From Halomonas heilongjiangensis (GTDB taxonomy: Bacteria; Pseudomonadota; Gammaproteobacteria; Pseudomonadales; Halomonadaceae): DNA of 64,000 nucleotides. Made by a program: the position numbers and the translations under genes. The first letter of the stretch is position 1. Every line of letters starts with the position of its first letter. This document shows positions 34,127 through 42,420 of this stretch, in pieces. A model generated the notes under the pieces. The model was not told the DNA's origin, searched no databases, and worked only from the letters and a program-made list of their open reading frames with translations. The stretch spans positions 1-64,000 of the forward strand of contig NZ_PNRE01000003.1 in NCBI RefSeq assembly GCF_002879645.1. Reading direction: 5' to 3'.

Positions 34127-36889
34127 ATGATCAAAGGACTGGTTCCACAGTTGGATAGGGCTGTGACAACGGCAACTCGACTGGTGGGGGCGGCACTCGG
34201 CAGCGTGCTGCTGCTCGTGGTGGCGGTGGCCCTGCTCCTGGAATCTCCCTGGGTGCGAGATTGGCTGGAAGAACAGGCCAGTCAGCAAGTGGGTGGTCGC
34301 GAAGTCGAGATCGGCGACCTGGATATCGGTTGGGGCTGGCCGTTGGCGGTGCGGTTGAATGACGTGCGTGTCGCCAATGCGTCCTGGGCCCGCAACGAGG
34401 ATATGGCACGGCTGGAGGCATTGGCCATTGACCTGGACGTTGGGCGATTGATCAGGGGGGAGGTGGAGTTGGAGCTCGTGCGCGTCGAGCGGCTAGTGCT
34501 CCATCTGGCACGACGAGAGGACGGCACTCTCAACTTGCCTCGCCTGAGTCGTGCGAAGACATCGGAACCGGATAAGGGCGGACAGACCGTCTGGCCCAAG
34601 GCGTTTGCCGTCGGGCAGGGCCAGTTGACCTACCATGACGCCGCGCAGGATATCGAGCTCGACGTCACCTTCGAAACCCCTGGCGGCACGAGCGATGAAC
34701 TACGGCTTGACGTGCGCGGCGAGGGGCGCGTGCAAGAAGACCCCCTGGCATTTCAAGCATTGGCGCACTATCAGCGAGCAGAGAATCGCGTCGCTGTCGA
34801 AAAGCTGGAAGGAGAGGTCGGTGGCAGCCATCTGAACGGTTCGCTGGCGGTGGATCTCGGCCGGGATGTGCCCTATATCGATGCGCAACTGGATGCCGAC
34901 GCACTGGACCTGAACCGCTGGGGAGTACTGGGCGAGACCGAGGGCGACCAGACGGCGGACGGGGCCAACGCCCGAGGCGGGGGTGGCGACGAAACGGAGG
35001 ACGCATCGACTCTCAAGGCTGCCTGGGACCAGCGCTGGGCTGAAACTCTCGGGGTACTGAAGGCGTTCGAGGGCCAAGTGGACCTTTCCATTGCCCACCT
35101 GAGCTATGCCGATCAGACCCTGCACGATCTAGCCGTCAAGGGGCAGCTCGAGGATGGTCGTGTCGGTGTGGAGCGTCTTCATGCCCTTCAGGAGAGTGCC
35201 GATGGACAGCAAGGCGGGTTGACCGCCCAGGGTTGGATCGAGGTGCAGGAGCAGCGATTGGTCGCCGACGTGGAAGCACAGTTCGACCGGCTCGACCTGA
35301 CCGCGGCACTTGCGCCCTTGGGGCTCGGGGAGTTGGGCATGATCGATGGCCGGCTCAACACGCAGGTGGTCGATGGTGGGCTGGTGTTCGACGACACCGC
35401 GTTCGACTATAGAGGGCCGCGTTGGGGGCTGGTGCTTTCCTTGCGTGCCAATTCCCGTGAGATCGAAGGCATGGAAAAACCTGGGGTCCATATGGTCGGC
35501 GATGGCACCTATCAGGAAACGCCATTTTCATTCGACCTGGTGATGGGCCCGCTACTCGATCTGACCCGTGACGCGCCCTATCCGATATCCGGTGAACTGA
35601 GCACCGGCGACACCCATCTGCAACTGGACGGCAGTGTCGTCCAACCGCTCGAGCTCGCTTCGGTGGAGGGTGACTTTCGGATCGAAGGTCCCACCCTGTC
35701 GGATATCTCCGATCTGACCGGCATCAATTTGCCCGAGGTCCCTCCCTATCAGGTTCGCAGTCACCTGCGCTTCAGCGACGACCTGCTGCACCTGAATGGC
35801 ATGCAGGGTAGCTTCGGTGACAGCGATGTGGCCGGCGACGCACGCTTGCGCCTGGGAGAGCGACCACAGCTGTGGGCCACGTTGACCTCGGACACGCTTC
35901 ATGCCGCCGACCTGTTGCCGATGCTGGGTATCGCACCGGAAACCGGAGGGGGAGAGACGGCGTCTCCCGAGCAGGAGCAATGGGCCGAGCAGGACAGGCG
36001 CCGCCAACGGCTTTTTCCCGACCGCCGCTGGGATGTGAAGGGGCTGCGTGGCACGGATATCGTGCTCGATTACCGGGCGAAGAACGTCCAGGCCAAGCAT
36101 GTGCCGTTTACCGATGTCTCCCTCGAGTTGGAGCTGCAGCAGGGTGTGATGACCATAGACCCTTTGCAGGTGGGGCTTGGCGGTGGCCGGGTCAGCGGCT
36201 CATGGGTGATCGATGCGCGCCAGGAGGCCCTGGAGGGCGACCTACGGCTGGCACTCGAGCGGGTGAATCTCAAGGCTCTGTTGCGTGAGGCCAATTTGCC
36301 ACAGGTGGCCCGGGATACCCTTGGGGTCGTCGGCGGGCGTGGCGAATTCGATTACCGCGGCCGCTCGATGGATGAGGTCATGGCTGGGCTCAACGGTACG
36401 CTGGAATTGGCCATGTCCCAAGGCTGGCTGGACATCATCGCCGCGGAGCTGCTGCCCTTGAATGTGGCCAATGCCTTGGTCGCCGCCCTGGCGGGTAAGG
36501 AACAGGTTCCGTTGGAATGCAGCTATGTCCGTTTCGTTGCCGAAACCGGATTGGCCGACCTGGAGCGATTCTTCATGGCGACCGAGATTGCGAACTTCAC
36601 TGGCGGTGGCGCGATCGACCTGGATGCCGAGAGACTGCAGCTGGTTTTCGAGGGGCATAACAAGAACGTGACCCTGTTCACTGGTAATTCTCCGGTGGAG
36701 CTGGATGGGCCGCTGCGTAACCCGCGGGTGAATGTGATCACCAGCGAGCTGGTGGCACGTGGTTTGGCTTCCCTGCTCGGTGCCTTGATCGCACCGCCCG
36801 CGGCGATTCTGCCCTGGATCGACCTGGGAGGAGGCGAAAATGTCGGCATGGGGTGTGAACGGGCCATGAGGGAGTTCAAGGAAGAGTGA
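34127..36889 (+). CDS. AsmA-family protein
   Basis: 920 residues. One N-terminal membrane helix (ALGSVLLLVVAVALLLESPW), then DWLEEQASQQVGGREVEIGD and LDIGWGWPLAVRLNDVRVAN, the AsmA N-terminal motif, and the AsmA-like C-terminal region LEGDLRLALERVNLKALLRE ... GVVGGRGEFDYRGRSMDEVM. The repeating beta-groove (chorein-like) architecture is thought to move lipids between membranes in AsmA/YhdP/TamB relatives. A highly charged Gly/Asp insert lies near residue 280 (TADGANARGGGGDETED). The ATG at 34127 lacks a clear Shine-Dalgarno; the frame is open further upstream. Convergent with the SRPBCC gene. Confidence 0.87.
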   Translation: MIKGLVPQLDRAVTTATRLVGAALGSVLLLVVAVALLLESPWVRDWLEEQASQQVGGREVEIGDLDIGWGWPLAVRLNDVRVANASWARNEDMARLEALAIDLDVGRLIRGEVELELVRVERLVLHLARREDGTLNLPRLSRAKTSEPDKGGQTVWPKAFAVGQGQLTYHDAAQDIELDVTFETPGGTSDELRLDVRGEGRVQEDPLAFQALAHYQRAENRVAVEKLEGEVGGSHLNGSLAVDLGRDVPYIDAQLDADALDLNRWGVLGETEGDQTADGANARGGGGDETEDASTLKAAWDQRWAETLGVLKAFEGQVDLSIAHLSYADQTLHDLAVKGQLEDGRVGVERLHALQESADGQQGGLTAQGWIEVQEQRLVADVEAQFDRLDLTAALAPLGLGELGMIDGRLNTQVVDGGLVFDDTAFDYRGPRWGLVLSLRANSREIEGMEKPGVHMVGDGTYQETPFSFDLVMGPLLDLTRDAPYPISGELSTGDTHLQLDGSVVQPLELASVEGDFRIEGPTLSDISDLTGINLPEVPPYQVRSHLRFSDDLLHLNGMQGSFGDSDVAGDARLRLGERPQLWATLTSDTLHAADLLPMLGIAPETGGGETASPEQEQWAEQDRRRQRLFPDRRWDVKGLRGTDIVLDYRAKNVQAKHVPFTDVSLELELQQGVMTIDPLQVGLGGGRVSGSWVIDARQEALEGDLRLALERVNLKALLREANLPQVARDTLGVVGGRGEFDYRGRSMDEVMAGLNGTLELAMSQGWLDIIAAELLPLNVANALVAALAGKEQVPLECSYVRFVAETGLADLERFFMATEIANFTGGGAIDLDAERLQLVFEGHNKNVTLFTGNSPVELDGPLRNPRVNVITSELVARGLASLLGALIAPPAAILPWIDLGGGENVGMGCERAMREFKEE

Positions 36890-36949
36890 TCGTCCCTTCC
36901 TTACCTTCATGCCGGCTTCCTTGGTCCACATTCGCCCAGCGTTGCTTTG

Positions 36950-37396
36950 TTACCGTGACGCCTTGGGTGGCCCGGTTCGCTGTGCTTTCAACTGCGCCTC
37001 CACCCGGGCGATGATGTCGCGGCCGAGCTTGTGGAGCAGGGGCTTGGCGGCGAGGTTGACGGCCTTCTCGAGTGGGGGCGGCTGCAGGCTGTATTCCAGC
37101 GTCAGGTGGATGCGGGTGCCTCCCTCGATGGGCGTCAGGCGGTACTCGCCCTGGTTGGGCACGCCGCTCACCGAGCGCCAGGCGAATCGCTCCGGGGGCA
37201 GGAACTCCGTGATTTCCACATCGAACTCCAGCGGCACGCCGGCGACGCGCACCCGCCAGCGGTAGCGACGCTCACCCAGGCGAACTATGGTGTCTATGGC
37301 GTCGCTGTAATCGGCAAACGCTTCCACTCGGCCGACGAGGGCGAATACCTCCCGTGGGCTGGCCGCTATCTCGGCGTGGTGCTCGATGATGGGCAT
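36950..37396 (-). CDS. SRPBCC (START-like) family protein
   Basis: 148 residues. MPIIEHHAEIAASPREVFAL, VEAFADYSDAIDTIVRLGER, YRWRVRVAGVPLEFDVEITE and IHLTLEYSLQPPPLEKAVNL are typical of polyketide-cyclase/RatA/CoxG-type helix-grip proteins that bind a hydrophobic ligand. GGAGGTGGAG precedes the start. It is divergent, by only 45 bp, from the flavodoxin-UbiA fusion. A shared role with a quinone or isoprenoid product is a tempting but unproved idea. Confidence 0.85.
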   Translation of the reverse strand: MPIIEHHAEIAASPREVFALVGRVEAFADYSDAIDTIVRLGERRYRWRVRVAGVPLEFDVEITEFLPPERFAWRSVSGVPNQGEYRLTPIEGGTRIHLTLEYSLQPPPLEKAVNLAAKPLLHKLGRDIIARVEAQLKAQRTGPPKASR

Positions 37397-37441
37397 GGCC
37401 TTCTCCACCTCCGCAAGACAACGCGATGACACAGTAAAGGT

Positions 37442-39019
37442 ATGACAACGTTCAGGACGAACGACGCGCCGCTCGACGGCCGAGCCCAGCTTCGGTCGCC
37501 GATCAAGGTGCTGGTCATCCTCGGACACCCGCGCAGTGACAGCCTCTGCGGCGCCCTGGCGGATGCCTTCTGTGACGGAGCCCGCGCCGCGGGCGTGCAG
37601 CTGCGGCGACTGAACCTGGTGGCGCTGGAGTTCGATCCGTACGTGCACACCCCGTCGCCCAACGACCAGCCCCTCGAGGACGACCTGAGGCAGGCGCAGG
37701 AGCTCGTCGCCTGGGCGGATCATCTGGTGTTCGTCTATCCCACCTGGTGGGGTGGGGCGCCTGCACTGCTCAAGGGGTTTCTCGACCGTATCATGGCGCC
37801 GGGGTTCGCGTTCCGGACCTGCGAGGGCGGGATCGGCTATCAGGGGTTGTTGGCCGGGCGCTCGGCACAGCTCATCACCACCATGGATACCCCGCCGCTG
37901 ATCCATCGGCTGCTCTATCGTGAGCCCGGCAGGAATGCCCTGGCACGGGCGACCCTGGGCTTCTGCGGCATTCGCCCGGTGCGCTCGCTGGTGTTCGGCT
38001 CGGTCAAGGATGCCTCCCCGACACAGCGCCAGGCCTGGCTGGCCCGTGCCCACCACCAGGGCCGGCGGTTGGCGCAGGGCCGGATCACCCCCGCGGAGCG
38101 GTTGAGGCACAAGGCCGGCGCCTGGTGGCGGGCGCTGCGACTGCAGTTCTATCCCATGACCTGGGTGGCCTATGCGGTCGGGGCGCTGGCCGCTGCGCCG
38201 ACCGGGGGCGTATTCGGCAACCCGGTGTTCTGGCTCGGCTACCTCTGCCTGTTCCTGCTGGAGGTGGCCACCGTGCTGATCAATGAGCTGGTCGACCTGG
38301 ACACCGATCGGGCCAATCGCTTCTACAGCACCTTCACGGGTGGCTCTCGCGTCCTGGTGGAGGGTCGGTTGAGCCCGGGCGAGGTCAAGGCCGGGATCCT
38401 CGTCGCGCTGCTGGGCCTGGCGGGCGGCACGGCCTGGCTATTGGCCGTGACCCCGGCGCCCCCGGCCGCGGTGATCGCCGTGCTGGGGGCGCTGGCGGTC
38501 CTGGCCATCGGCTACACGGCGCCGCCCCTGATGCTCAGCTATCGTGGCCTGGGCGAGCTCGATGTCGCGGTCACCCACAGCATCGGCGTGATGCTGTGCG
38601 GTGCCGTGTTTCTCGGTGGAGACTGGCGCGATCCGCTGCCGTGGTTGCTGAGCCTGCCGCTGCTGCTGGCGATACTCCCTTCCATCACGCTGTCGGGCAT
38701 CCCGGACCTCGAGGCCGATGCCGGTGCCGGCAAGCGCACCCTGGCGGTACGCCTGGGGCGCCGGGGCGCACTGCGGCTCGCGCTCGCCGCCACGCTGCTC
38801 GCCGCCGCCTGCGCCCTGGCCTGGCAATTGATAGGGCTGGCGGCGGGGGCCTACGGCGGCATCGCCTGGGTGGTCGTTCCCCATGGCGCCTGGCTGGCCT
38901 GGCTGCTGGCCCGGCATCTCCGGGACGACCGCCCGGCCGGGCGCATCGACGGCCTGATGGGCGCCTCGCTCGGCTATGTGCTGTGGTTCGGGCTGTGGCC
39001 GCTGTTCCGGTTGGCATGA
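37442..39019 (+). CDS. Fusion of flavodoxin-fold NAD(P)H:quinone oxidoreductase and UbiA prenyltransferase
   Basis: 525 residues in one uninterrupted frame. Residues about 20-200: KVLVILGHPRSDSLCGALAD (FMN/FAD phosphate loop) and VFVYPTWWGGAPALLKGFLD, the Flavodoxin_2/MdaB signature. Residues about 235-525: an eight-or-nine-helix UbiA domain with the first Asp motif NELVDLDTDRANR (about 282-294) and the second IPDLEADAGAGKRTLAVRLG (about 421-440), both needed to bind Mg-prenyl diphosphate. The join is a basic linker (RRLAQGRITPAERLRHKAGA). The start has only AAAGG at short distance. Likely a membrane enzyme acting on an aromatic or quinone ring; substrate unknown. Confidence 0.88.
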   Translation: MTTFRTNDAPLDGRAQLRSPIKVLVILGHPRSDSLCGALADAFCDGARAAGVQLRRLNLVALEFDPYVHTPSPNDQPLEDDLRQAQELVAWADHLVFVYPTWWGGAPALLKGFLDRIMAPGFAFRTCEGGIGYQGLLAGRSAQLITTMDTPPLIHRLLYREPGRNALARATLGFCGIRPVRSLVFGSVKDASPTQRQAWLARAHHQGRRLAQGRITPAERLRHKAGAWWRALRLQFYPMTWVAYAVGALAAAPTGGVFGNPVFWLGYLCLFLLEVATVLINELVDLDTDRANRFYSTFTGGSRVLVEGRLSPGEVKAGILVALLGLAGGTAWLLAVTPAPPAAVIAVLGALAVLAIGYTAPPLMLSYRGLGELDVAVTHSIGVMLCGAVFLGGDWRDPLPWLLSLPLLLAILPSITLSGIPDLEADAGAGKRTLAVRLGRRGALRLALAATLLAAACALAWQLIGLAAGAYGGIAWVVVPHGAWLAWLLARHLRDDRPAGRIDGLMGASLGYVLWFGLWPLFRLA

Positions 39020-39039
39020 TCGCGCCCCGCCGGCCTGCC

Positions 39040-39726
39040 CTATGCCGTGGGTGCGTCTCTCGGCCATCCCCTGGCCAGCAGGGCCAGCCCGACGGCCAGC
39101 AGGGGCGGCCAGGCGCCCGGTATGCCCAGCGTCGCGAGGGTGATGCCGCTCACCAGGCACCAGAGGGCGGGAATGACCAGCAGCGCCCAGCCGCACGGCC
39201 CGCGGGAGATCATGGCCGCCACTCCCAGGGTGGCGATGGCGAGCGGGTCGGGGGTGAGCCCCAGGACCTCGGCGCCAAGCAGCCCACGCCCGGTGACCAG
39301 GGCCATGAGCGGGTGCAGGGCCAGGGCATGGACGAACAGCACGACCCCCAGGGCGCGTCGCACGCCCCAGCGCCTCGGCAGGTCGAGCCCGCCCTTCGGG
39401 ACGCCGAGGGCGATCAGCAGCAGCGCCTGCAGCACGAACAGCGGGATCACATAGCGGATCCCCCAGTTGATCGGCACGTAGCGCTGCCACAGGAAGGCCC
39501 AGGCGACGAAGACCCAGCCGACAGCGAGCAGGGCGGCGACCAGGCGGGCGCTCCAGGGGCGCGGGCGCAGCAGGGCGAACAGCATCGCGCCGCCCAGCAT
39601 CAGGGCGAGCGGTTGCAGGGGCCACAGCGCCTGGTTGTGCAGTTCGAACAGCCGCTCGTAGACGCGGGGCGAGAACATCAGGAAGTCCGCGGGGCGATAG
39701 CTCAGCCACTCGCTCATGCCGATCAT
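39040..39726 (-). CDS. DUF6064 membrane protein
   Basis: 228 residues, six or seven helices. The N-terminus SEWLSYRPADFLMFSPRVYE and RLFELHNQALWPLQPLALML, with AFLWQRYVPINWGIRYVIPL, matches DUF6064. GGGGAGGGGCGA precedes the ATG at 39726. It lies 21 bp after the Tat-dependent aldo/keto reductase on the same strand and is co-transcribed with it. Function unknown; possibly an acceptor for electrons or a membrane partner. Confidence 0.8.
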   Translation of the reverse strand: MIGMSEWLSYRPADFLMFSPRVYERLFELHNQALWPLQPLALMLGGAMLFALLRPRPWSARLVAALLAVGWVFVAWAFLWQRYVPINWGIRYVIPLFVLQALLLIALGVPKGGLDLPRRWGVRRALGVVLFVHALALHPLMALVTGRGLLGAEVLGLTPDPLAIATLGVAAMISRGPCGWALLVIPALWCLVSGITLATLGIPGAWPPLLAVGLALLARGWPRDAPTA

Positions 39727-39747
39727 TCGCCCCTCCCCATGCTGCCC

Positions 39748-40683
39748 TCACAAGGCCCGCACGTGATCGGCCATGCGCCGGCGCAGGGCGTCGTCGGGCA
39801 GCGGCGTGCTGGCGGCAGCCATGTTCTCGCGCACGTGATCGACGCGGGTGGTGGCGGGAATGGCACAGCTCACCGCCGGGTGGGAGATGATGAACTTGAG
39901 GATGAACTGTGCCCAGCTCCCGGCGCCGATCTCCGTCGCCCACTCCGGCAGCGGTTCGCCCGCCAGGCGCTCGGTCAGCCGCCCTTGCCGGAAGGGGCGA
40001 TTGACGATCACGCCGATGCCTTTCTCCCTGGCCAGGGGCAGCAGGCGGCGTTCGGCCTCGCGGTCGACGACGTTGTAGGTCAACTGGACGAAATCCAGCG
40101 GCGCGTCGCGCATGATGCGCTCGATGGTGTCGTGGCGCCGGCCGTGGGAGGTGGTGATGCCCACATGACGCACCTCGCCGGCCGCCTTCATCGCGAGCAG
40201 CGTCGAGAGGTTCGCCTCCCAGGCGACCAGGTTGTGGACCTGGAGCAGGTCGAAGCGCGGTACGCCCCAGTGACGGCGCGACGCCTCGACCTGTGCCGGC
40301 CCATGGCCGGGGCGCGAGGTCCAGATCTTGTCCGCCGCGTAGACCCGGTCGAGCGCATCGAGCTTGCCCAGCCCGTGGCCGATGGTCGCCTGGGACGAGC
40401 CGTACATCGGCGAGGAGTCGATCATGCGCCCGCCCATGGCGAAGAACTGCGCCATCACCGCGGTGCACTCCTCGAGCAGTACCGGGTCGTCTCCCACGTT
40501 GAAGGTGATCCAGCTGCCCAGCCCGACCAGCGGTAGGCGTTCTCCGATGGCGGGCACCTCGCGCGCCAGGGGTGGCGGCCGCTGCGCCAGGGCGCCGAGT
40601 GGCGGCAGTGCCGTGGCCGCGGCCAGCGACACGAGGCCACTCAGCAGCGCGCGGCGAGACAGGCGGCTCGGGGGAGGGGGCAT
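39748..40683 (-). CDS. Tat-exported aldo/keto reductase
   Basis: 311 residues. A twin-Arg signal (SRRALLSGLVSLAAATALPP) leads a barrel with VGLGSWITFNVGDDP, RMIDSSPMYGSSQATIGHGL (Asp and Tyr of the catalytic tetrad), VYAADKIWTSRPG (Lys) and LLQVHNLVAWEANLSTLLAM (His). The C-terminal NADPH-binding part shows FIISHPAVSCAIPATTRVDH. Periplasmic aldo/keto reductases are unusual because NADPH is cytosolic; Tat export of the folded holoenzyme may explain this. First gene of an operon with DUF6064. Confidence 0.88.
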   Translation of the reverse strand: MPPPPSRLSRRALLSGLVSLAAATALPPLGALAQRPPPLAREVPAIGERLPLVGLGSWITFNVGDDPVLLEECTAVMAQFFAMGGRMIDSSPMYGSSQATIGHGLGKLDALDRVYAADKIWTSRPGHGPAQVEASRRHWGVPRFDLLQVHNLVAWEANLSTLLAMKAAGEVRHVGITTSHGRRHDTIERIMRDAPLDFVQLTYNVVDREAERRLLPLAREKGIGVIVNRPFRQGRLTERLAGEPLPEWATEIGAGSWAQFILKFIISHPAVSCAIPATTRVDHVRENMAAASTPLPDDALRRRMADHVRAL

Positions 40684-40767
40684 GGTCGTCTCCTGCTCGT
40701 GCTGCTCAGAGCAGTGTAGTTGTTGCGACTATACTGTCAGCAGACGGTAGCCCCTGGGAGGTATGCC

Positions 40768-41211
40768 ATGATCGTTCGCCTGGGCCGGGGAATGGCGGCG
40801 GGGCTGGTGGCCACCCTGGCCATCTCCATGCTCCTGATCCTGCGCCTGTCGGCGGGGGTCATGCCCTGGTACAACCCCATCGAGATCATGAACCTGACGG
40901 CCCAGCGGGCGCTGGGTACGCCAAGCAGCATGGCCGTGGGGTGGGCCATTCACTTCGTGGTCGGCACCTTGATCTGGGGCACGCTGTTCGGCCTGATGGA
41001 GTCGGACCTGCCCGGCGGCAGCGATACGCGCCGCGGGCTGGTATTCGGCCTGGGCGCCTGGCTGGTGGTGATGGTCACGGTGTTCCCGCTGGCTGGCTCG
41101 GGCTTCTTCGGCCTGGGCTTCGGCCTGATCGCGCCTCTTTCCACGCTGCTGGGGCATATCGTGTTCGGGCTGGTGCTGGGCGCCACCTACGGCTGGTTGC
41201 GACGCCTGTAG
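40768..41211 (+). CDS. DUF6789-like small membrane protein
   Basis: 147 residues, four helices (GMAAGLVATLAISMLLILRL, AIHFVVGTLIWGTLFGLMES, GLGAWLVVMVTVFPLAGSGF, GHIVFGLVLGATYGWL). GGGAGG lies 8 nt before the ATG. The pattern of a four-helix protein with Met-Pro-Trp-Tyr-Asn-Pro loop agrees with DUF6789. Function unknown. Divergent from the aldo/keto reductase operon. Confidence 0.75.
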   Translation: MIVRLGRGMAAGLVATLAISMLLILRLSAGVMPWYNPIEIMNLTAQRALGTPSSMAVGWAIHFVVGTLIWGTLFGLMESDLPGGSDTRRGLVFGLGAWLVVMVTVFPLAGSGFFGLGFGLIAPLSTLLGHIVFGLVLGATYGWLRRL

Positions 41212-41220
41212 CCGGCGTAC

Positions 41221-41251
41221 CGACGACCCCGCCCCCGTGGCGGGATCGTCG
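41221..41251 (+). terminator. Hairpin after the DUF6789-like gene
   Basis: 13-position stem (CGACGA-C-CCCGCC against GGCGGG-A-TCGTCG) with one mismatch and a CCCGT loop, 10 bp past the stop. No T tract. Confidence 0.5.
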
Positions 41252-41333
41252 CGGCTCAGGCCGGTCGTCTCGCCATGAGCTCCTCCACTTCCTGCCCCAG
41301 TGATGCCATGTCCCGATACCCGGGAGTTTTCCC

Positions 41334-42188
41334 ATGACCGCCACCCTCTATCGACTCGCCGCCTTCACCCGTGACCCCAGGGGCGGCAACCCGGCCGGCG
41401 TCTGGCTGGGCGATGCGCTGCCCGACGCCGCCACCATGCAGCGCATCGCCGCCGAGGTGGGCTATTCCGAGACGGCCTTCATCGCCCCGCTGCGCGGCGG
41501 CCGGCACACGGTTCGCTACTACAGCCCCCAGGCCGAGGTGAGCTTCTGCGGCCATGCCACGGTCGCCGCCGGCGTGGCACTGGGAGAGTTGAGCGGGGCG
41601 GGTACCTATGAACTGGAGACCGCCGTGGGCAGGGTGCCGGTGACGGTATGCCAGGCGGATGGCGAGTGGCGGGCCTCGCTGGTATCGGTGGCACCCGAGC
41701 ACCGGGCGGCCCCCCCGGCCCTGGTCGAGGAGGTGCTGGCCCTCCTCGGCTGGCAGACGGCCGAGCTGGACCCGGACCTGCCGCCGGCCAGGGCCTATGC
41801 CGGTGCCTGGCACCTGGTGCTGGCGGTGTCATCGCGGGGACGACTCGATCGGCTGGACTACGATTTCGAGCGACTCCGGGCGCTGATGCTGCGCGAGAAC
41901 CTCACCACCCTGCAGCTCGTCTGGCGAGAGAGCGCCACCCGCTTTCATGCCCGCGATCCCTTTCCGGTGGGCGGCGTGGTGGAAGACCCGGCCACCGGCG
42001 CTGCGGCGGCGGCGCTGGGCGGTTACCTGCGCGATGCGGGACTGCTCGAGGCACCCGCCCGGTTGACGATCCGCCAGGGCGAGGCGATGGGGCGGCCGAG
42101 CCTGCTCGAGGTGGACATCCCCGCGACCGGGGGCATCGTGGTCACCGGCACGGCGGTGGCGCTCCAGGCATCGGGATACCGGCCGTAA
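41334..42188 (+). CDS. PhzF-family isomerase/epimerase-like protein
   Basis: 284 residues. LYRLAAFTRDPRGGNPAGVW with the GGNPA motif, VGYSETAFIAPLRGGRHTVR with the catalytic Glu, YYSPQAEVSFCGHATVAAGV and VVEDPATGAAAAALGGYL. These define the PhzF/DapF-like fold. GGGAG is upstream of the start. The family isomerises trans-2,3-dihydro-3-hydroxyanthranilate in phenazine pathways, but most homologues have unknown substrates; no phenazine genes are present. An internally deleted relative lies at 17165. Confidence 0.9.
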   Translation: MTATLYRLAAFTRDPRGGNPAGVWLGDALPDAATMQRIAAEVGYSETAFIAPLRGGRHTVRYYSPQAEVSFCGHATVAAGVALGELSGAGTYELETAVGRVPVTVCQADGEWRASLVSVAPEHRAAPPALVEEVLALLGWQTAELDPDLPPARAYAGAWHLVLAVSSRGRLDRLDYDFERLRALMLRENLTTLQLVWRESATRFHARDPFPVGGVVEDPATGAAAAALGGYLRDAGLLEAPARLTIRQGEAMGRPSLLEVDIPATGGIVVTGTAVALQASGYRP

Positions 42189-42234
42189 GGAAACTAGTCT
42201 TCGTGATGCAGAAGTCTGCACTCTGTAACAGCCG

Positions 42235-42396
42235 GTGTGGCGGGGCGTCTCCATCGTCAAGGCCGTCTATATCGACAAGACCGACCTCAACTGCGCCTGC
42301 GTGGGGGGCGACTCCAAGGTGCCGCTCGGCATCATCAGTTTCACCGAGAACGCCATGATGGCGGTCATGGGGCTATGGGTGCTGCTACATCTCTGA
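42235..42396 (+). pseudogene. 3' fragment of a MauE/DoxX-type redox membrane protein
   Basis: In one frame: SIVKAVYIDKTDLNCACVGG, DSKVPLGIISFTENAMMAVM and GLWVLL then TGA. The Cys-Ala-Cys-Val and TENAMM elements recall the C-terminus of MauE/DoxX-like proteins linked to heavy metal or redox loci. There is a stop just upstream (42226) and no start, so only the last 50-odd codons survive. The remainder of 42189-42420 is featureless. Confidence 0.6.
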
Positions 42397-42420
42397 TCGC
42401 GTCGAGCCGAGGTGGCAGGG

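Noticed and set aside
38438-40468. Very long minus-strand frame over the UbiA fusion and aldo/keto reductase
   Set aside because: Composition is Arg/Pro/Ala without domains; overlaps well-defined genes in other frames.
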